Below, one piece after another: positions 54,381-63,450 of a DNA stretch of 64,000 nucleotides. The position numbers and the translations under genes are program-made. This DNA comes from CAVYWD01 sp963772225 (GTDB lineage: Bacteria > Myxococcota > Myxococcia > Myxococcales > UBA5297): the NCBI GenBank assembly GCA_963772225.1, contig CAVYWD010000002.1, positions 2,604,001 through 2,668,000 of the forward strand, in the 5' to 3' direction. How positions within the stretch are numbered: the stretch's first letter is position 1; each line of letters begins with the position of its first letter. Below the pieces are notes generated by a model. The model was given only the letters and a program-made list of their open reading frames with translations, was not told the DNA's origin and did not search any database.

Positions 54381-54450
54381 CGGCCTAAAGGGGCCTAAAG
54401 GCTGCCCTTCGATACGCTGCCGATGGCTCGTTAGAACCCTCGTTAGAACC
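54381..54450 (+). repeat. Short tandem duplications in intergenic region
   Basis: GGCCTAAAG occurs twice 10 bases apart at 54382 and 54392, and CTCGTTAGAACC twice in direct tandem at 54427-54450. They fall in the 290 bases between two immunity-like genes; nothing else is seen there. Confidence 0.6.
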
Positions 54451-54560
54451 GTCACTTCGGTGGGAAGAGGACAACTGATCGAGCGTCTTGATGAGGACTC
54501 GACGGTACTGGCTATGCTATTGAGAAGTGACTTCGCAGACTACTAGGGAGAGAGGGCGTG

Positions 54561-55032
54561 ATGGACGCGAAGGAAGCTGTTGCGTTGTTGAGGCAGAGCC
54601 GGCTGGTGCGGGACAAGGAAGAGATCGAGTCCTTTGAACGTGCGTTGGAAACGCTCTCGGGCGTGGCCGACGAAGGTGTTGTCCGTGAGATACACCATGC
54701 TTTCGACGATTCCTGCCAGCATCAGGAGGTCGTGTTCGGGCTCGTTCAGTTGCTCGAATCGCTTGAGATGAGAACGCAGCTTCGCCTTTTCGTGCAAATG
54801 GTCCCCGAGATGGTTAAGCATGCGTCGGAATGGACGCGGATTCTTGCTCTATCGAGTGTTGAATGAGCCCGCTGCCAAGAGCTGCTTGATTGAGACTCTT
54901 CGCCGCGCTGAACCTGAGGGGCGAGATGCCGTGCAGCGGATTCTTGGGGATATTGCCACTCAGGAGAAGCCACCGCTCTCGACATGTGCGAAATCGGTCT
55001 TGGATAGCTTACCCCGGCCCATTCATGGGTGA
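54561..55032 (+). pseudogene. Imm30-family immunity protein, one frameshift
   Basis: About 155 residues if repaired. LRQSRLVRDKEEIESFERAL, IHHAFDDSCQHQEVVFGLVQ, LLESLEMRTQLRLFVQMVPE and EMVKHASEWTRIL, then in the next frame YRVLNEPAAKSCLIETLRRA, follow the Imm30 layout (all-helical, with a conserved W and R-x-LN). At 54844-54848 one G must be removed to join TRIL to LYRVLNE. It is an orphan: no cognate toxin is recognisable next to it. GTG at 54558 is an alternative start. Confidence 0.65.
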
Positions 55033-55279
55033 GCCAGTCCGGCACGGGATCGAGCCTTCGAACGGTCGCGCAAGCGATGAGTTGGTAGGATATTGTGTTA
55101 GGCCAACTCCGGACCGGTGGGCCATGAGCGAAGAAGGCATGAAGACCCTGCTTGACGAGATCGTGCAGCTGATAGACACGGGGCGAATCTTGGCTCCGGC
55201 ACCTTTGGCGCCTACCGGGCACGAGCCAAAGCGCTCCCGAGTTCCGGTTCTATGGCGAAGCGGCAAGCATGCTAAATGA
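55025..55279 (+). CDS. Short hypothetical protein
   Basis: 84 residues, ATG to a TGA that overlaps the start of the next gene (ATGA). DELVGYCVRPTPDRWAMSEE and LLDEIVQLIDTGRILAP look protein-like; the beginning overlaps the end of the Imm30-like gene. No family recognised; it may be a displaced fragment. Confidence 0.3.
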   Translation: MGEPVRHGIEPSNGRASDELVGYCVRPTPDRWAMSEEGMKTLLDEIVQLIDTGRILAPAPLAPTGHEPKRSRVPVLWRSGKHAK

Positions 55280-55669
55280 CTACCTCGTTCCCGCCGTCAC
55301 CGGGGGTGGGCATTGATCTCGAGCTGCTGCGATTGGTTTCGTACCATGATTGGCAGAGCGGGTGAACAGGGGATCGCTGTAATCGCTAGCCACGCTGCTG
55401 AGACACGCCTTTTCTACCTTCAGGCGCGGCCGATTACAGCACACCAAAGGCTCGTATGGGAACGACTCGTCAACTCGGAACCGTCACAGGCGTATTTAAG
55501 TTCTCTATTCGAGGACGAAAATGGAAGCCCTGCCGCGGTTGCTATATCGATGAGAATACCGATTCAGTTCTGCCCGCATTGCGGAGCTGACTTGGGTAAG
55601 CTCGTTCGGCGGCAGCAAGAGGGGTTCGACAAACTCGCGGAATCGCATCGCCAGTATGCGGAGAGCTAG
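55276..55669 (+). pseudogene. Immunity-like zinc-knuckle protein, one frameshift
   Basis: About 130 residues if repaired. It starts MTTSFPPSPGVGIDLELLRL and VSYHDWQSG, then shifts at 55360-55362; removing one G continues EQGIAVIASHAAETRLFYLQ and ARPITAHQR. The second half contains IQFCPHCGADLGKLV, a CxxC pair of the FCPWCG type seen in a family of small orphan proteins in toxin-immunity arrays. The function as immunity is inferred from the neighbourhood only. Confidence 0.5.
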
Positions 55670-55674
55670 CTGTT

Positions 55675-55725
55675 GAGCGTAGTCGAAGTAATTGATGGCG
55701 GAGCGATCGGGCTTGTTGAGCGGCG
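55675..55725 (+). repeat. 50 bp direct repeat, copy A
   Basis: Contains GATGGCGGAGCGATCGG and GAGCGTAGTCG; about 85% like the stretch at 56431-56480 by eye. The two copies bracket the 55807-56313 gene. Confidence 0.65.
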
Positions 55726-55806
55726 GGCGGATGCAGTGGCGGCCTTTCCTGTTTCCCGTTCCCGTGCTCTGTAGAGGACGACGGGAAAGGGAAACGGGAA
55801 AGTCCG

Positions 55807-56313
55807 ATGCAGACGCTATCCAATAGAAACCCTGTCTGGTGCAAGCTTGCGGCGGCATTGGCCCGCCGCGAGCTGGGACAGCAGACTGGCGGGGATGTTG
55901 TCGCGTGGGCCGCCGACGCGTTGGCGGAGGGGATCGATACTCCGTCGCTGCGTATCTTGGCGGGCTTGGAGTCGCCGCCCAACGAGTTTGAAGTTGACAG
56001 GTACCTCAAGGCTGCTGCTGATGAACTCGGAGTGAGAATTCCCGACCGAGCAGGGCTGGTGAGACTGCTGGCGGCAACCCTCGCCGGGGAGATTGCTGCG
56101 GGCAGGAGGTCGCCTGAGGATGGGGCCAAAGAACTCTACCAGTTGTTTCGCCAAGCCGAGCTTCACGATGAGCTTGGAGTCTGGACTGGCCTGGATGACG
56201 CGGTATCTCTGGCGAAGCAGGGGATCCACGGTGACATTCAGGAGGTTGAGAAGGACATCGTGAGGCACGCTCGCGCGCTCGCGGAGCGCCTTGGGGACGT
56301 TCCAGGGCGGTGA
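55807..56313 (+). CDS. Hypothetical protein, immunity-array member
   Basis: 168 residues, all-helical by appearance (VWCKLAAALARRELGQQTGG, DRYLKAAADELGVRIPDRAG, LVRLLAATLAGEIAAGRRSP, DDAVSLAKQGIHGDIQEVEK). No domain recognised. It is enclosed by two copies of a 50 bp direct repeat, as though it were a cassette in the immunity array. AT content is higher than in the core genes. Both ends (MQTLSNRNPVWCK and HARALAERLGDVPGR) look natural, so it is probably intact. Confidence 0.6.
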   Translation: MQTLSNRNPVWCKLAAALARRELGQQTGGDVVAWAADALAEGIDTPSLRILAGLESPPNEFEVDRYLKAAADELGVRIPDRAGLVRLLAATLAGEIAAGRRSPEDGAKELYQLFRQAELHDELGVWTGLDDAVSLAKQGIHGDIQEVEKDIVRHARALAERLGDVPGR

Positions 56314-56710
56314 GTGGTCCGGATCCGGTGGTATCGGCTGTCCGAGAATGCTCCGGCTCACCAGGGCTGCCAACCGCGCGTTTCCGGGCGACCCAGCAGC
56401 TCAGGGTGCTCACAGGCCACCTCGTGCGCTGAGCGTAGTCGCCGCAATCGATGGCGGAGCGATCGGTCTTGTTCAGGCGGGTCCACCGTGAGGCTGCGAT
56501 CTTCGCGCTGCTTTTGAGAGCGCACCGCCGCCTGGAGCCCTGAGACGAAACAGTTCGATGAATCGCGACAGGCCGCGCGAGCCTTCACGACCAGCGCCGA
56601 CCGCTCAGCGCAAGGGCCCGCGCGCCCCGAGCTTGATGGCGAGCTCCTCACCCTCCTACAATCGCCAACCTCCCTCCTGACAACATCGGAGAGCCGCTCC
56701 CTGCACCGCC
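56314..56710. other. End of the accessory region, no gene seen
   Basis: Contains copy B of the 50 bp direct repeat; otherwise only arginine-rich shadow frames before deoC. Confidence 0.4.
56431..56480 (+). repeat. 50 bp direct repeat, copy B
   Basis: Second copy of the repeat at 55675, same orientation, 750 bases downstream. Confidence 0.65.
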
Positions 56711-57535
56711 ATGGCCCAAAATCCGGACATCGACGAGCTCGTGCGCCTCATCGCGGATCGAGTGGGCCAGCGCTTCGCGGCGACCGCGCAGGAGACCGCC
56801 GAAGGCCGCGAGCCACGACCTCCCTCTCCCAAGCCTTCTCGCACCGCGGCCGCGCGCCCGTCAGACGAGCCATCAGACCTCGCGCGCTTCATCGACCACA
56901 CCCTGCTCAAGGCCGACGCCACCCGCGAAGAGATCGCCAAGCTCTGCGAGGAGGCGCGCGCCCACGGCTTTGCCACGGTGTGCGTCAACGCCACTTACGT
57001 GGAGCTCGCCGCGCAGCTGCTCGAGGGCTCGAGCACGCGCCCCATCGCCGTCGTCGGCTTCCCGCTCGGGGCGACGCTTCCCGAGGCCAAGGCCTTCGAG
57101 GCGCGCGAGGCGGTGCGCCGCGGCGCCCGCGAAATCGACATGGTCCAGAACCTGGGCGCGCTCAAGTCCCGCGACTATCGCCTCGTCTTAGAGGACATCG
57201 CGGCGGTCGTCGACGCGTGCCCGGGCGTGCCGGTCAAGGTCATCCTCGAGACCTCGCAGCTCGACGCCGAGCAGAAGGTCATCGCCTGCGCCCTGGCCAA
57301 GGCGGCGGGAGCGGCCTACGTCAAGACCTCCACCGGCTTCGCGGGCGGCGGCGCCACCGCCGAGGACGTCGCGCTCATGCGCCGGGTGGTCGGCGACGAC
57401 ATGGGGGTCAAGGCGTCCGGTGGCGTCCGCACCCGCGACGACGCCCTGAAGATGCTCGCCGCCGGCGCCGACCGCATCGGCGCCAGCGCCTCGGTGACCC
57501 TCGTCGCTGGGCCGGCGTCGAAAGCAGCCACCTAG
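56711..57535 (+). CDS. deoC: Deoxyribose-phosphate aldolase
   Basis: 274 residues; splits 2-deoxyribose 5-phosphate into glyceraldehyde 3-phosphate and acetaldehyde in deoxynucleoside breakdown. The Schiff-base lysine is in AAYVKTSTGFAGGGAT; the other active-site residues are in EIDMVQNLGALKS and VPVKVILETSQL. The core starts at about residue 55 (LARFIDHTLLKADATREEI); the first 50 residues are an extra low-complexity N-terminal tail (GREPRPPSPKPSRTAAARPS) not usual in the family. The next gene starts in the base after its stop. Confidence 0.93.
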   Translation: MAQNPDIDELVRLIADRVGQRFAATAQETAEGREPRPPSPKPSRTAAARPSDEPSDLARFIDHTLLKADATREEIAKLCEEARAHGFATVCVNATYVELAAQLLEGSSTRPIAVVGFPLGATLPEAKAFEAREAVRRGAREIDMVQNLGALKSRDYRLVLEDIAAVVDACPGVPVKVILETSQLDAEQKVIACALAKAAGAAYVKTSTGFAGGGATAEDVALMRRVVGDDMGVKASGGVRTRDDALKMLAAGADRIGASASVTLVAGPASKAAT

Positions 57536-59074
57536 GTGTCCATCCCGTCCTTCAAGGTCCCCGCCCCGCATGTCCTCGCCGAGCTGCTCCTCGTGGGCCT
57601 GGCGGCGCTGGTCGTCGCGAGCCTGGGCGCGCTCGCCGACGCGTACCCGGTGGAGAGCTACTTCTACCTCGCCAAGGCGCGGTCGTTGGCCGAGGGCCAC
57701 CTGCTCCACGTCGGCTGGGGCGACGGCGTCGACCGGCGCTTCTTCTGGGGCTACTCCATCGCCCTCGCACCGCTCATCCGCGTGCTCGGCGACGCCTCGT
57801 TCTGGCTTCTCGCGGCGGCGCTCCAGGCCTGGACCGGCTTCGTGCTGGCGCGGGTCTTCCGGATGCTCCCTTTGGAGAAGCCGGCGCAGCTCGGGGCGCT
57901 GGCGCTGGCGCTGTTCAGCCCGGTCGTCCTCCGCTGGTCGACGGTGCCCATGGCCGAGCCGCTCCTGCTCGCCTTCGCCGCCAACGCCGCGTTCTTCGCG
58001 CTGCGCTATCGGGCCGGGGCGAGTCGCCGCGAGCTCCTCTGGGCCGCGGCGATGAGCGGGGCCGCGCTGCTCACCCGGGTCGAGGGCTTGTTCGTGGTCG
58101 TGGGCGCGGTCGCGCTGTGCGGCCCGCGCATGATCCGCGAGAAGAGCAGGGTGACGGCAGCGGCGTGCGCGGCCCTGGCCCTGGGGCCCGAGCTCCTCCA
58201 CGCGAGCTACCTCGCCTTCTACGCCCTGCCGTCCAGCGCCCTGGCGGCATCGGTGGACGCGGCGCGGACGGCGCACGAGGCCCCGGTGCTGGACGGGTTC
58301 TTCGCCATCGCGCGCGCGCCGTTCTGGCCGGCGTTCCTCTTCGGCGGCGAGCCCTGGCTCTACGCCCGCCACTTCCCGGCGCTCCTCACTGGGTTGCAGG
58401 GGCTGGTCCTCGCCCTCTACACGCTGGCGGTCGTCGGGGCCCTCGCCACCGGGTTCTTCCGCCGCGGCTTCGCGTTCGCCTGCGCCGCCGTGCTCCTCTC
58501 CTACTGCCTCTCGCACGCGGCCCTGTTCCACGCCGACGAGCGCTTCGGGTACGCCGCGGCGCCGCTCGCGGCGCTCCTGTTCGCCTGGGGCGCCCAGAAG
58601 ACCTTCGCCTGGGCGGGCGAGCCGGGGCGGGCGCGCGCCGTGCTGGGCGTCTGCCTGGCGGCCGCGGCCGTCTCCGGAGTCTACGGCGTGCGCACAGCGC
58701 AGATGCAGGCGGAGCAGCTGCGCGCGGAAGCGAGCGGGCGCGACGTGAAGGCGGTGGCCAAGGCGGCTCGCGAGGTGCTCGCGTCGGGCCGCACCGTGGT
58801 CACCGACCTGGGCCCCGCGTTCGCCTACTACCTCGGCGCCCACGTCTACTTCGACCGCGCCGCGCCGGACCTCTACGAGGACCAGGTGCCCTCGGGCGAA
58901 GCGGGGCGCGTGTTCCTGGACCGGCATCACGTGGGTCTCATCGTCGCCACCCGCACGCCGCGCGAGGTGATCGCCGAGTTCGCGCTCGCGCCCGGCGAGT
59001 TCCGCGAGCTCGGCACCCCGGGGGCGACGCTCATCGACCTCGAGGCTGCGGGCTCGGAGCGGGCGGCGAAGTAG
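57536..59074 (+). CDS. Polytopic membrane protein, ArnT/PMT-like glycosyltransferase family
   Basis: 512 residues with about 10-12 transmembrane helices. The early extracytoplasmic loop reads ADAYPVESYFYLAKARSLAE with an acidic residue near where GT-C enzymes bind metal and lipid-linked sugar, then WGYSIALAPLIRVLG; the last 120 residues are soluble (TVVTDLGPAFAYYLGAHVYF). The overall shape is that of dolichyl-phosphate-mannose-type or DUF2029-like transferases. The specific reaction is unknown. GTG start immediately after the deoC stop, so translation may be coupled. Confidence 0.7.
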   Translation: MSIPSFKVPAPHVLAELLLVGLAALVVASLGALADAYPVESYFYLAKARSLAEGHLLHVGWGDGVDRRFFWGYSIALAPLIRVLGDASFWLLAAALQAWTGFVLARVFRMLPLEKPAQLGALALALFSPVVLRWSTVPMAEPLLLAFAANAAFFALRYRAGASRRELLWAAAMSGAALLTRVEGLFVVVGAVALCGPRMIREKSRVTAAACAALALGPELLHASYLAFYALPSSALAASVDAARTAHEAPVLDGFFAIARAPFWPAFLFGGEPWLYARHFPALLTGLQGLVLALYTLAVVGALATGFFRRGFAFACAAVLLSYCLSHAALFHADERFGYAAAPLAALLFAWGAQKTFAWAGEPGRARAVLGVCLAAAAVSGVYGVRTAQMQAEQLRAEASGRDVKAVAKAAREVLASGRTVVTDLGPAFAYYLGAHVYFDRAAPDLYEDQVPSGEAGRVFLDRHHVGLIVATRTPREVIAEFALAPGEFRELGTPGATLIDLEAAGSERAAK

Positions 59075-59086
59075 CGCCCAGGGGGT

Positions 59087-59109
59087 CGGGAGAGCTGAAG
59101 CCCCGACTT
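59087..59109. terminator. Hairpin between convergent genes
   Basis: GTCGGG and CCCGAC arms around a short loop, between the stops of the membrane protein and the convergent kinase gene. No T-run. Confidence 0.3.
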
Positions 59110-59120
59110 CCTTGCCAGCT

Positions 59121-61149
59121 TCAGCTCGGCGAGGCCTCCGACGCCTCGCTCGGCGGGCGCGGCAGGCGGAGCCGAAAGATTGTCCGGCGCTCGTCGGAGT
59201 CGGCGGCGATGGAGCCGCCGTGGGCGCGGGCGATCTCCCGGACGATGAAGAGCCCGAGCCCGACGCCGGCCCGGTTCCCCTGGTCGGCGCCCACGCCGCG
59301 GCGGAACGGCTCGAAGAGGTGGGCCAGCAACTCCTTTGGGATCCGCGCCCCCTGATTCTCCACCTCCACCCGGGCGCCGCCGGGCTCCTCGGCGCAGCGC
59401 AGAACGATGGGAGTCCCCGCCGGGCTGTACGCGAGCGCGTTCTGTACGAGGTTGGAGAGCGCCTGCGCGACTCTCGCGGGGTCCCAGTCCCCCCGGGTGT
59501 CGCCAGAGCGCTCGAGGGTGAACCTCCGCCCGGGGTCGGAGGCTTCGCTCTCGCCGAGCACCTGCCCGGTGATCTCCGAGAGGTCGACGCGTCGGCGCTC
59601 GAGGCGGACGCCTTGGCCGGTGCGGCTGCGCGTGAGGTCGAGCAGGTCGCGCGCGACGGCCCCGAGGCGCGCGGTGCTCCCGCGGATCCTCCGGGCAACC
59701 CGCGCCTGGCCCTCGGTGAGGTCCTCGTCCTTGAGAAGGACCTCGGCGGACAGCGAGATGGCCGAGAGCGGCGCGCGCATGTCGTGGCTCACGACGGCCA
59801 CGAGGTGGCGCTGGAACTCCTCCTCCTCCTTCTCGCGCGTGACCTCGCGCGCGATGACGCCCAGGCCTTCGAGCGCTCCGCGCACGCGCACCGGGTACCA
59901 GCTGCCCTTCCAGTAGCGGAGCCGCGCGGGATTCCGCCGGGGTAAAGCCCGAGACCTCGACGTCGATCCGCCGCTCGCCTGCCTCGAGCGATCGCCGTAG
60001 CGCGGCCTCGAGCTCCTCGCCGTCGTTCAGCTCGGGGAGCATGTCGGACGGCCGCTTGCCCAGGTGCGCCTCGGGCGAGGCGCCGGTGGCCTTCGCGAGC
60101 TCCTGGTTGACCCGGGCAAACCTCAGGTCGCGGTCGAGGAAGGCCAAGCCGATGGGCGCGGTTTCGTAGACGCCCTCGAGCAGCGCCAGCGCTTTGTCTC
60201 GGCTCTTCGCCGCGAGCTCGGCCTCTTCGCGCAGCTGGTGCTGCAGCACCGCGGCGCCCGCGCGGTCGGCGATGGCTCGCAGGAACGCCTTGTCGCGGTC
60301 CGAGAAGTCCCAGACGGTGAGCGAGCCCATGTGGAGCACGCCGAGCAGCTCGCCTTCCGCCATCAGCGGCAGGCCGTACAGGGCGCGGACGCCGAGGTTT
60401 CGGAGCACCGGGCTGACGGTGAGCCCGTCCGTCGAGGCCGAGCGCAGGAAGACGGGCCGCCGCTCGGCCGCGACTCGCCCGGTGAACCCCTCGCCCACGC
60501 CGAGGCTGAACTTTGGGCCCAGCGCCTCTTCTCCGCCCACCGCCGCGCGCAGCCAGAGCCGCCCGCGCTCGAGGAGGAAGCAAGCGGCCATGTCCACCTC
60601 GGCGGCCGTGTCCACGATGACGTGCAACAGCCGCGGCAAGAGCTCCTCGAGCGAGCGGCTCTCCAGCGCGGCGGTCGAGAGGCGGTCGAGCGTCTCCATG
60701 AGACGATGTCGCGCGTGGGCGTATGCCTCCACCGACTCACGGATGGCGGCGTCGACGGCCCAGCACAGGGTCTGCGCCTCGCCCCTGCGGTCGGCCGCGG
60801 GCGCGCGATGGGCAAAGAAGAGCTCCAGGAGAACATGCCGGAGCAGGAAGAACTCGGTGACCACCGCTTGAAGGTCGAAGCCCTCGCTCAGCCGGGTGAG
60901 GGCGTGGTCGAGCACCCCTTCGGCGGAGGGGGCGCTCCAGGTCCCCGCCTGGATCGCCTCCACCCAGCCCACCAGGCGATCGAGCATCTGGGGAAGGTGA
61001 TCGGCGAGCGCTTCATCGCCCAATCGCGCCGCAGCGGTGCAGTCGCGCACGGCCGCCAACCAGCGGCCGAGGATCTCCGAGCGGTGTGCCCGCACGAAGT
61101 CGGCGAGCGGCTGGCCGGAGAGCTCCGGCGAGGCGCGCGAGTCATCCAC
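59121..61149 (-). pseudogene. GAF-PAS sensor histidine kinase, one frameshift
   Basis: About 675 residues if repaired. An N-terminal RsbU/RsbR-like helical domain (DFVRAHRSEILGRWLAAVRD, 1-150) leads to GAF (190-310, VDMAACFLLERGRLWLRAAV), PAS (320-420, TAPIGLAFLDRDLRFARVNQ), then HisKA (VVSHDMRAPLSAISLSAEVL) and HATPase (LVQNALAYSPAGTPIVLRC, AGVGLGLFIVREIARAHGG). At about 59922-59930 the frame shifts: removing one G on the coding strand joins FTPAESR to RLRYWKGSWYPVRV. No response regulator is adjacent. The RsbR-like head suggests stress or light sensing, but that is speculative. Confidence 0.85.
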
Positions 61150-61258
61150 AATGTGAAAAAAGATAACGACCCTGACTGAATGTCAGAAGGGGTAGCTCAA
61201 CCCGAAGGCTGCGCCGCACCCTCTTCAACTTGCCTCGTCGGTCTAAGGCGCAGCCTCG

Positions 61259-61903
61259 CTAGAACCGGTGGGCGACGCCGAAGAGCATGCGGAAATCGAG
61301 CGGGTTCCACGCCCGTGTGAGGAACACGGCCGGGCCGAAACGCAGGTCGAAGGTGAGGTCGAGGTCCGGCTGGATCCGGTACTCGAACCCTGCGCCCGGC
61401 ATGAGCGGCATGACGACGTCGACGCCGGGCGTGACGAAGACCGCGAGCGGGATGGAGAAGCCCAGGTTGAGCGAGAGCTGGGGGAGCAAGAAGATGCCGG
61501 CCACCAGCTCGAAAGGCAGCGAGAACCCGACGACGGCATTGCTGTCGGTGGGGAAGTAGAGCGCGAGCCCCGGCGTGAAGCGAATGCCCATGGTGAGGCT
61601 TCGGGTCTCGAGCAGGTGGAACCGAAGGAGCCCAGCGAACTTGAACCCCAGCGGCGAGGGGGAGGCGGTGATGCCCTCGAAGCCGAAGTTGAAGGCGAAG
61701 AACCCGCCGATGTCCACGGTCGGCGACTGGCCGTGGACGACGCTCAGCTGGAACCCGGGCCAGCCGATCTCGCCGAGCAGGGCCGTCTGCCCGGTGCCCA
61801 TGGGGGCGCCGTTGAGCATCCAGCCGGTCTGCTCGGCGGCGCGCGAGGGCGCGGGCGCCGTCACGCAAATGACCACTCCGAGTGCTAATGCCAAGGATTT
61901 CAC
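61259..61903 (-). CDS. Outer-membrane beta-barrel-like protein
   Basis: 214 residues. The signal peptide KSLALALGVVICVTAPAPSR then AA is followed by alternating hydrophobic strands (GLLRFHLLETRSLTMGIRFT, FELVAGIFLLPQLSLNLGFS, YRIQPDLDLTFDLRFG) and a terminal phenylalanine (MLFGVAHRF), the form of a small outer-membrane barrel. No specific family recognised. Alone in its unit. Confidence 0.7.
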   Translation of the reverse strand: MKSLALALGVVICVTAPAPSRAAEQTGWMLNGAPMGTGQTALLGEIGWPGFQLSVVHGQSPTVDIGGFFAFNFGFEGITASPSPLGFKFAGLLRFHLLETRSLTMGIRFTPGLALYFPTDSNAVVGFSLPFELVAGIFLLPQLSLNLGFSIPLAVFVTPGVDVVMPLMPGAGFEYRIQPDLDLTFDLRFGPAVFLTRAWNPLDFRMLFGVAHRF

Positions 61904-62003
61904 GGTTTGCGGCTCCTTCGGTTCTCGGGCCAGGCACCAGGTGACGTGCCGCGCCGTTGACCTATAATCGGCTGTCTGGACCGCACTTCACTGGCGAGAC
62001 CCT

Positions 62004-63413
62004 TTGCCCCCTGCCTTCTACCATCCTCTGGGCCCGAGCGAGATCCTCCCCCGGTACACCTACCTGAGCGGGCTGTTCGACGGCGCCCGGGTGCTCGAGC
62101 TGGGCGCGGTCGCGAGCACCGGCGGAAGGTCGGCGGCGCAGCTGCGCGAGCGGGGGGCGCGCCTGGTGCTCGCCGCCGACGCCTCTGCCGAAGAGGTCGA
62201 CCGCGCGCGCCGCGCCTACAGCTCCGACCCCGAGCTGCGCTTCCGCGTTGCCTCGGCCGACGAGCTCGCCGACGAGACTTTCGACGTCGTGGCCGTCGCG
62301 GACCTCTCGCCCTACCTGCGCGACCCGCGCGGCCTCGACTCGCTCGCGCGGTTGGTCGCGCCGGGCGGGCGCCTGGTCGCCGCCCTGCGCAACCCCGCCG
62401 GCGTCGCCCTCGCAAGCCTCGCAGCCGACGAGGCAGGCCCTCCCCCGCCCACCTATGGGCAGATGGCGGCTGCCCTGCGCGAGCGCTTCGCCTCGGTCGA
62501 GGTCGTGACCCAGAGCGCCCTGGTCGGCTACTCGCTGGCCCCGCTCGCGCCGTCGAGCGAGCCCGAGCTCGCCGTGGACGGGAGCCTGGCCGAGGTGGAG
62601 GAGTGCGCCTACTTCGTCGCGGTCTGCGGACAGGAGCCCTCGAACGCGCTGTCGGAGCTCGCCGTCATCGCCTTGCCCAGCGCGCCGCTGGCGGTCGCCG
62701 CCGGGCAGCGCGTTGAGCTGGCCGAGCGCCTGCGCCGCGCCCAGGCCGACGGCGAGCAGGCCCGGGCCGACCTCGCGCCGGCCCAGGGCGCGAAGGCCGA
62801 GCTCGAGCTCTCGCTCGCGCAGATTCGCCAGGAGCTCGACGAGGAGCGCGCGCTCCTCGCGCAGGAGCGGTCGCGGGCGCGGCGCGCGGAGGAGCGCGCT
62901 GACCGGCTGGAGCGGGCCCCGGGCGCGGGAGCTTTGGCCGAGGGCGACTCCGGGCGGCTGCGCGAGTCACTGGCCGCGCTGGGGCGCCGGGTGGACAGCG
63001 CCGAGGCCGAGCGGGATGCGCTGGCGCAGAGGCTGGACGCGGAGCTCGCGCGGAGCCGCGGCCTGGACGAGCTTGCCGCGCGGCGCGGGGCCGCGCAGGC
63101 CGAGCTTTCCGCCGAGGTGGAGGCGCTGAAGGCCGCCTTGGCCGAGGCCTCCGCGCGCTCGCCGCAGCTCTCCGAGTCGCTCGAGGAGGCGCGCGCCCGT
63201 GCGGGGCGGCTGGAGCGCGACGTGGAGACCGTCTCGGGCCTGGAGCACTCGGCGCGCGCCCGCGCGGAGAAGGCCGAGGCCGAGCTCGCCGCTGCCCGCG
63301 CACAGATCGCCGACCTGGAGGAGGAGGCCGAGGTCCTGGAGCGCAGCCTCGCCGAGGCCGAGAACCGCGCGCCTTCCTCCGAGCCTGCGCCCGACGGGGG
63401 CGACCAGAGCTGA
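62004..63413 (+). CDS. Methyltransferase domain with long C-terminal coiled coil
   Basis: 469 residues. Residues 20-170 are a class I methyltransferase (RVLELGAVASTGGRSAAQLR, FDVVAVADLSPYLRDP, LVAPGGRLVAALRNPAG). From about residue 235 to the end the protein is one long Ala/Glu/Arg-rich coiled coil (ELSLAQIRQELDEERALLAQ, LEEARARAGRLERDVETV). Motif I is degenerate (VLELGAVASTGG rather than GxGxG), so catalytic activity is uncertain. Methyltransferase-coiled-coil fusions occur in myxobacteria as polarity or motility proteins, but no role can be fixed. Start is TTG; no ATG is near. Confidence 0.7.
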   Translation: MPPAFYHPLGPSEILPRYTYLSGLFDGARVLELGAVASTGGRSAAQLRERGARLVLAADASAEEVDRARRAYSSDPELRFRVASADELADETFDVVAVADLSPYLRDPRGLDSLARLVAPGGRLVAALRNPAGVALASLAADEAGPPPPTYGQMAAALRERFASVEVVTQSALVGYSLAPLAPSSEPELAVDGSLAEVEECAYFVAVCGQEPSNALSELAVIALPSAPLAVAAGQRVELAERLRRAQADGEQARADLAPAQGAKAELELSLAQIRQELDEERALLAQERSRARRAEERADRLERAPGAGALAEGDSGRLRESLAALGRRVDSAEAERDALAQRLDAELARSRGLDELAARRGAAQAELSAEVEALKAALAEASARSPQLSESLEEARARAGRLERDVETVSGLEHSARARAEKAEAELAAARAQIADLEEEAEVLERSLAEAENRAPSSEPAPDGGDQS

Positions 63414-63450
63414 CGCGGCTGTCGAAGCGAGGCGTCCCCCGAGGCGCGCG

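Noticed and set aside
57188..59698. 836-codon minus-strand frame over deoC and the membrane protein
   Set aside because: High-GC shadow; contradicts clear DeoC active-site motifs on the plus strand.
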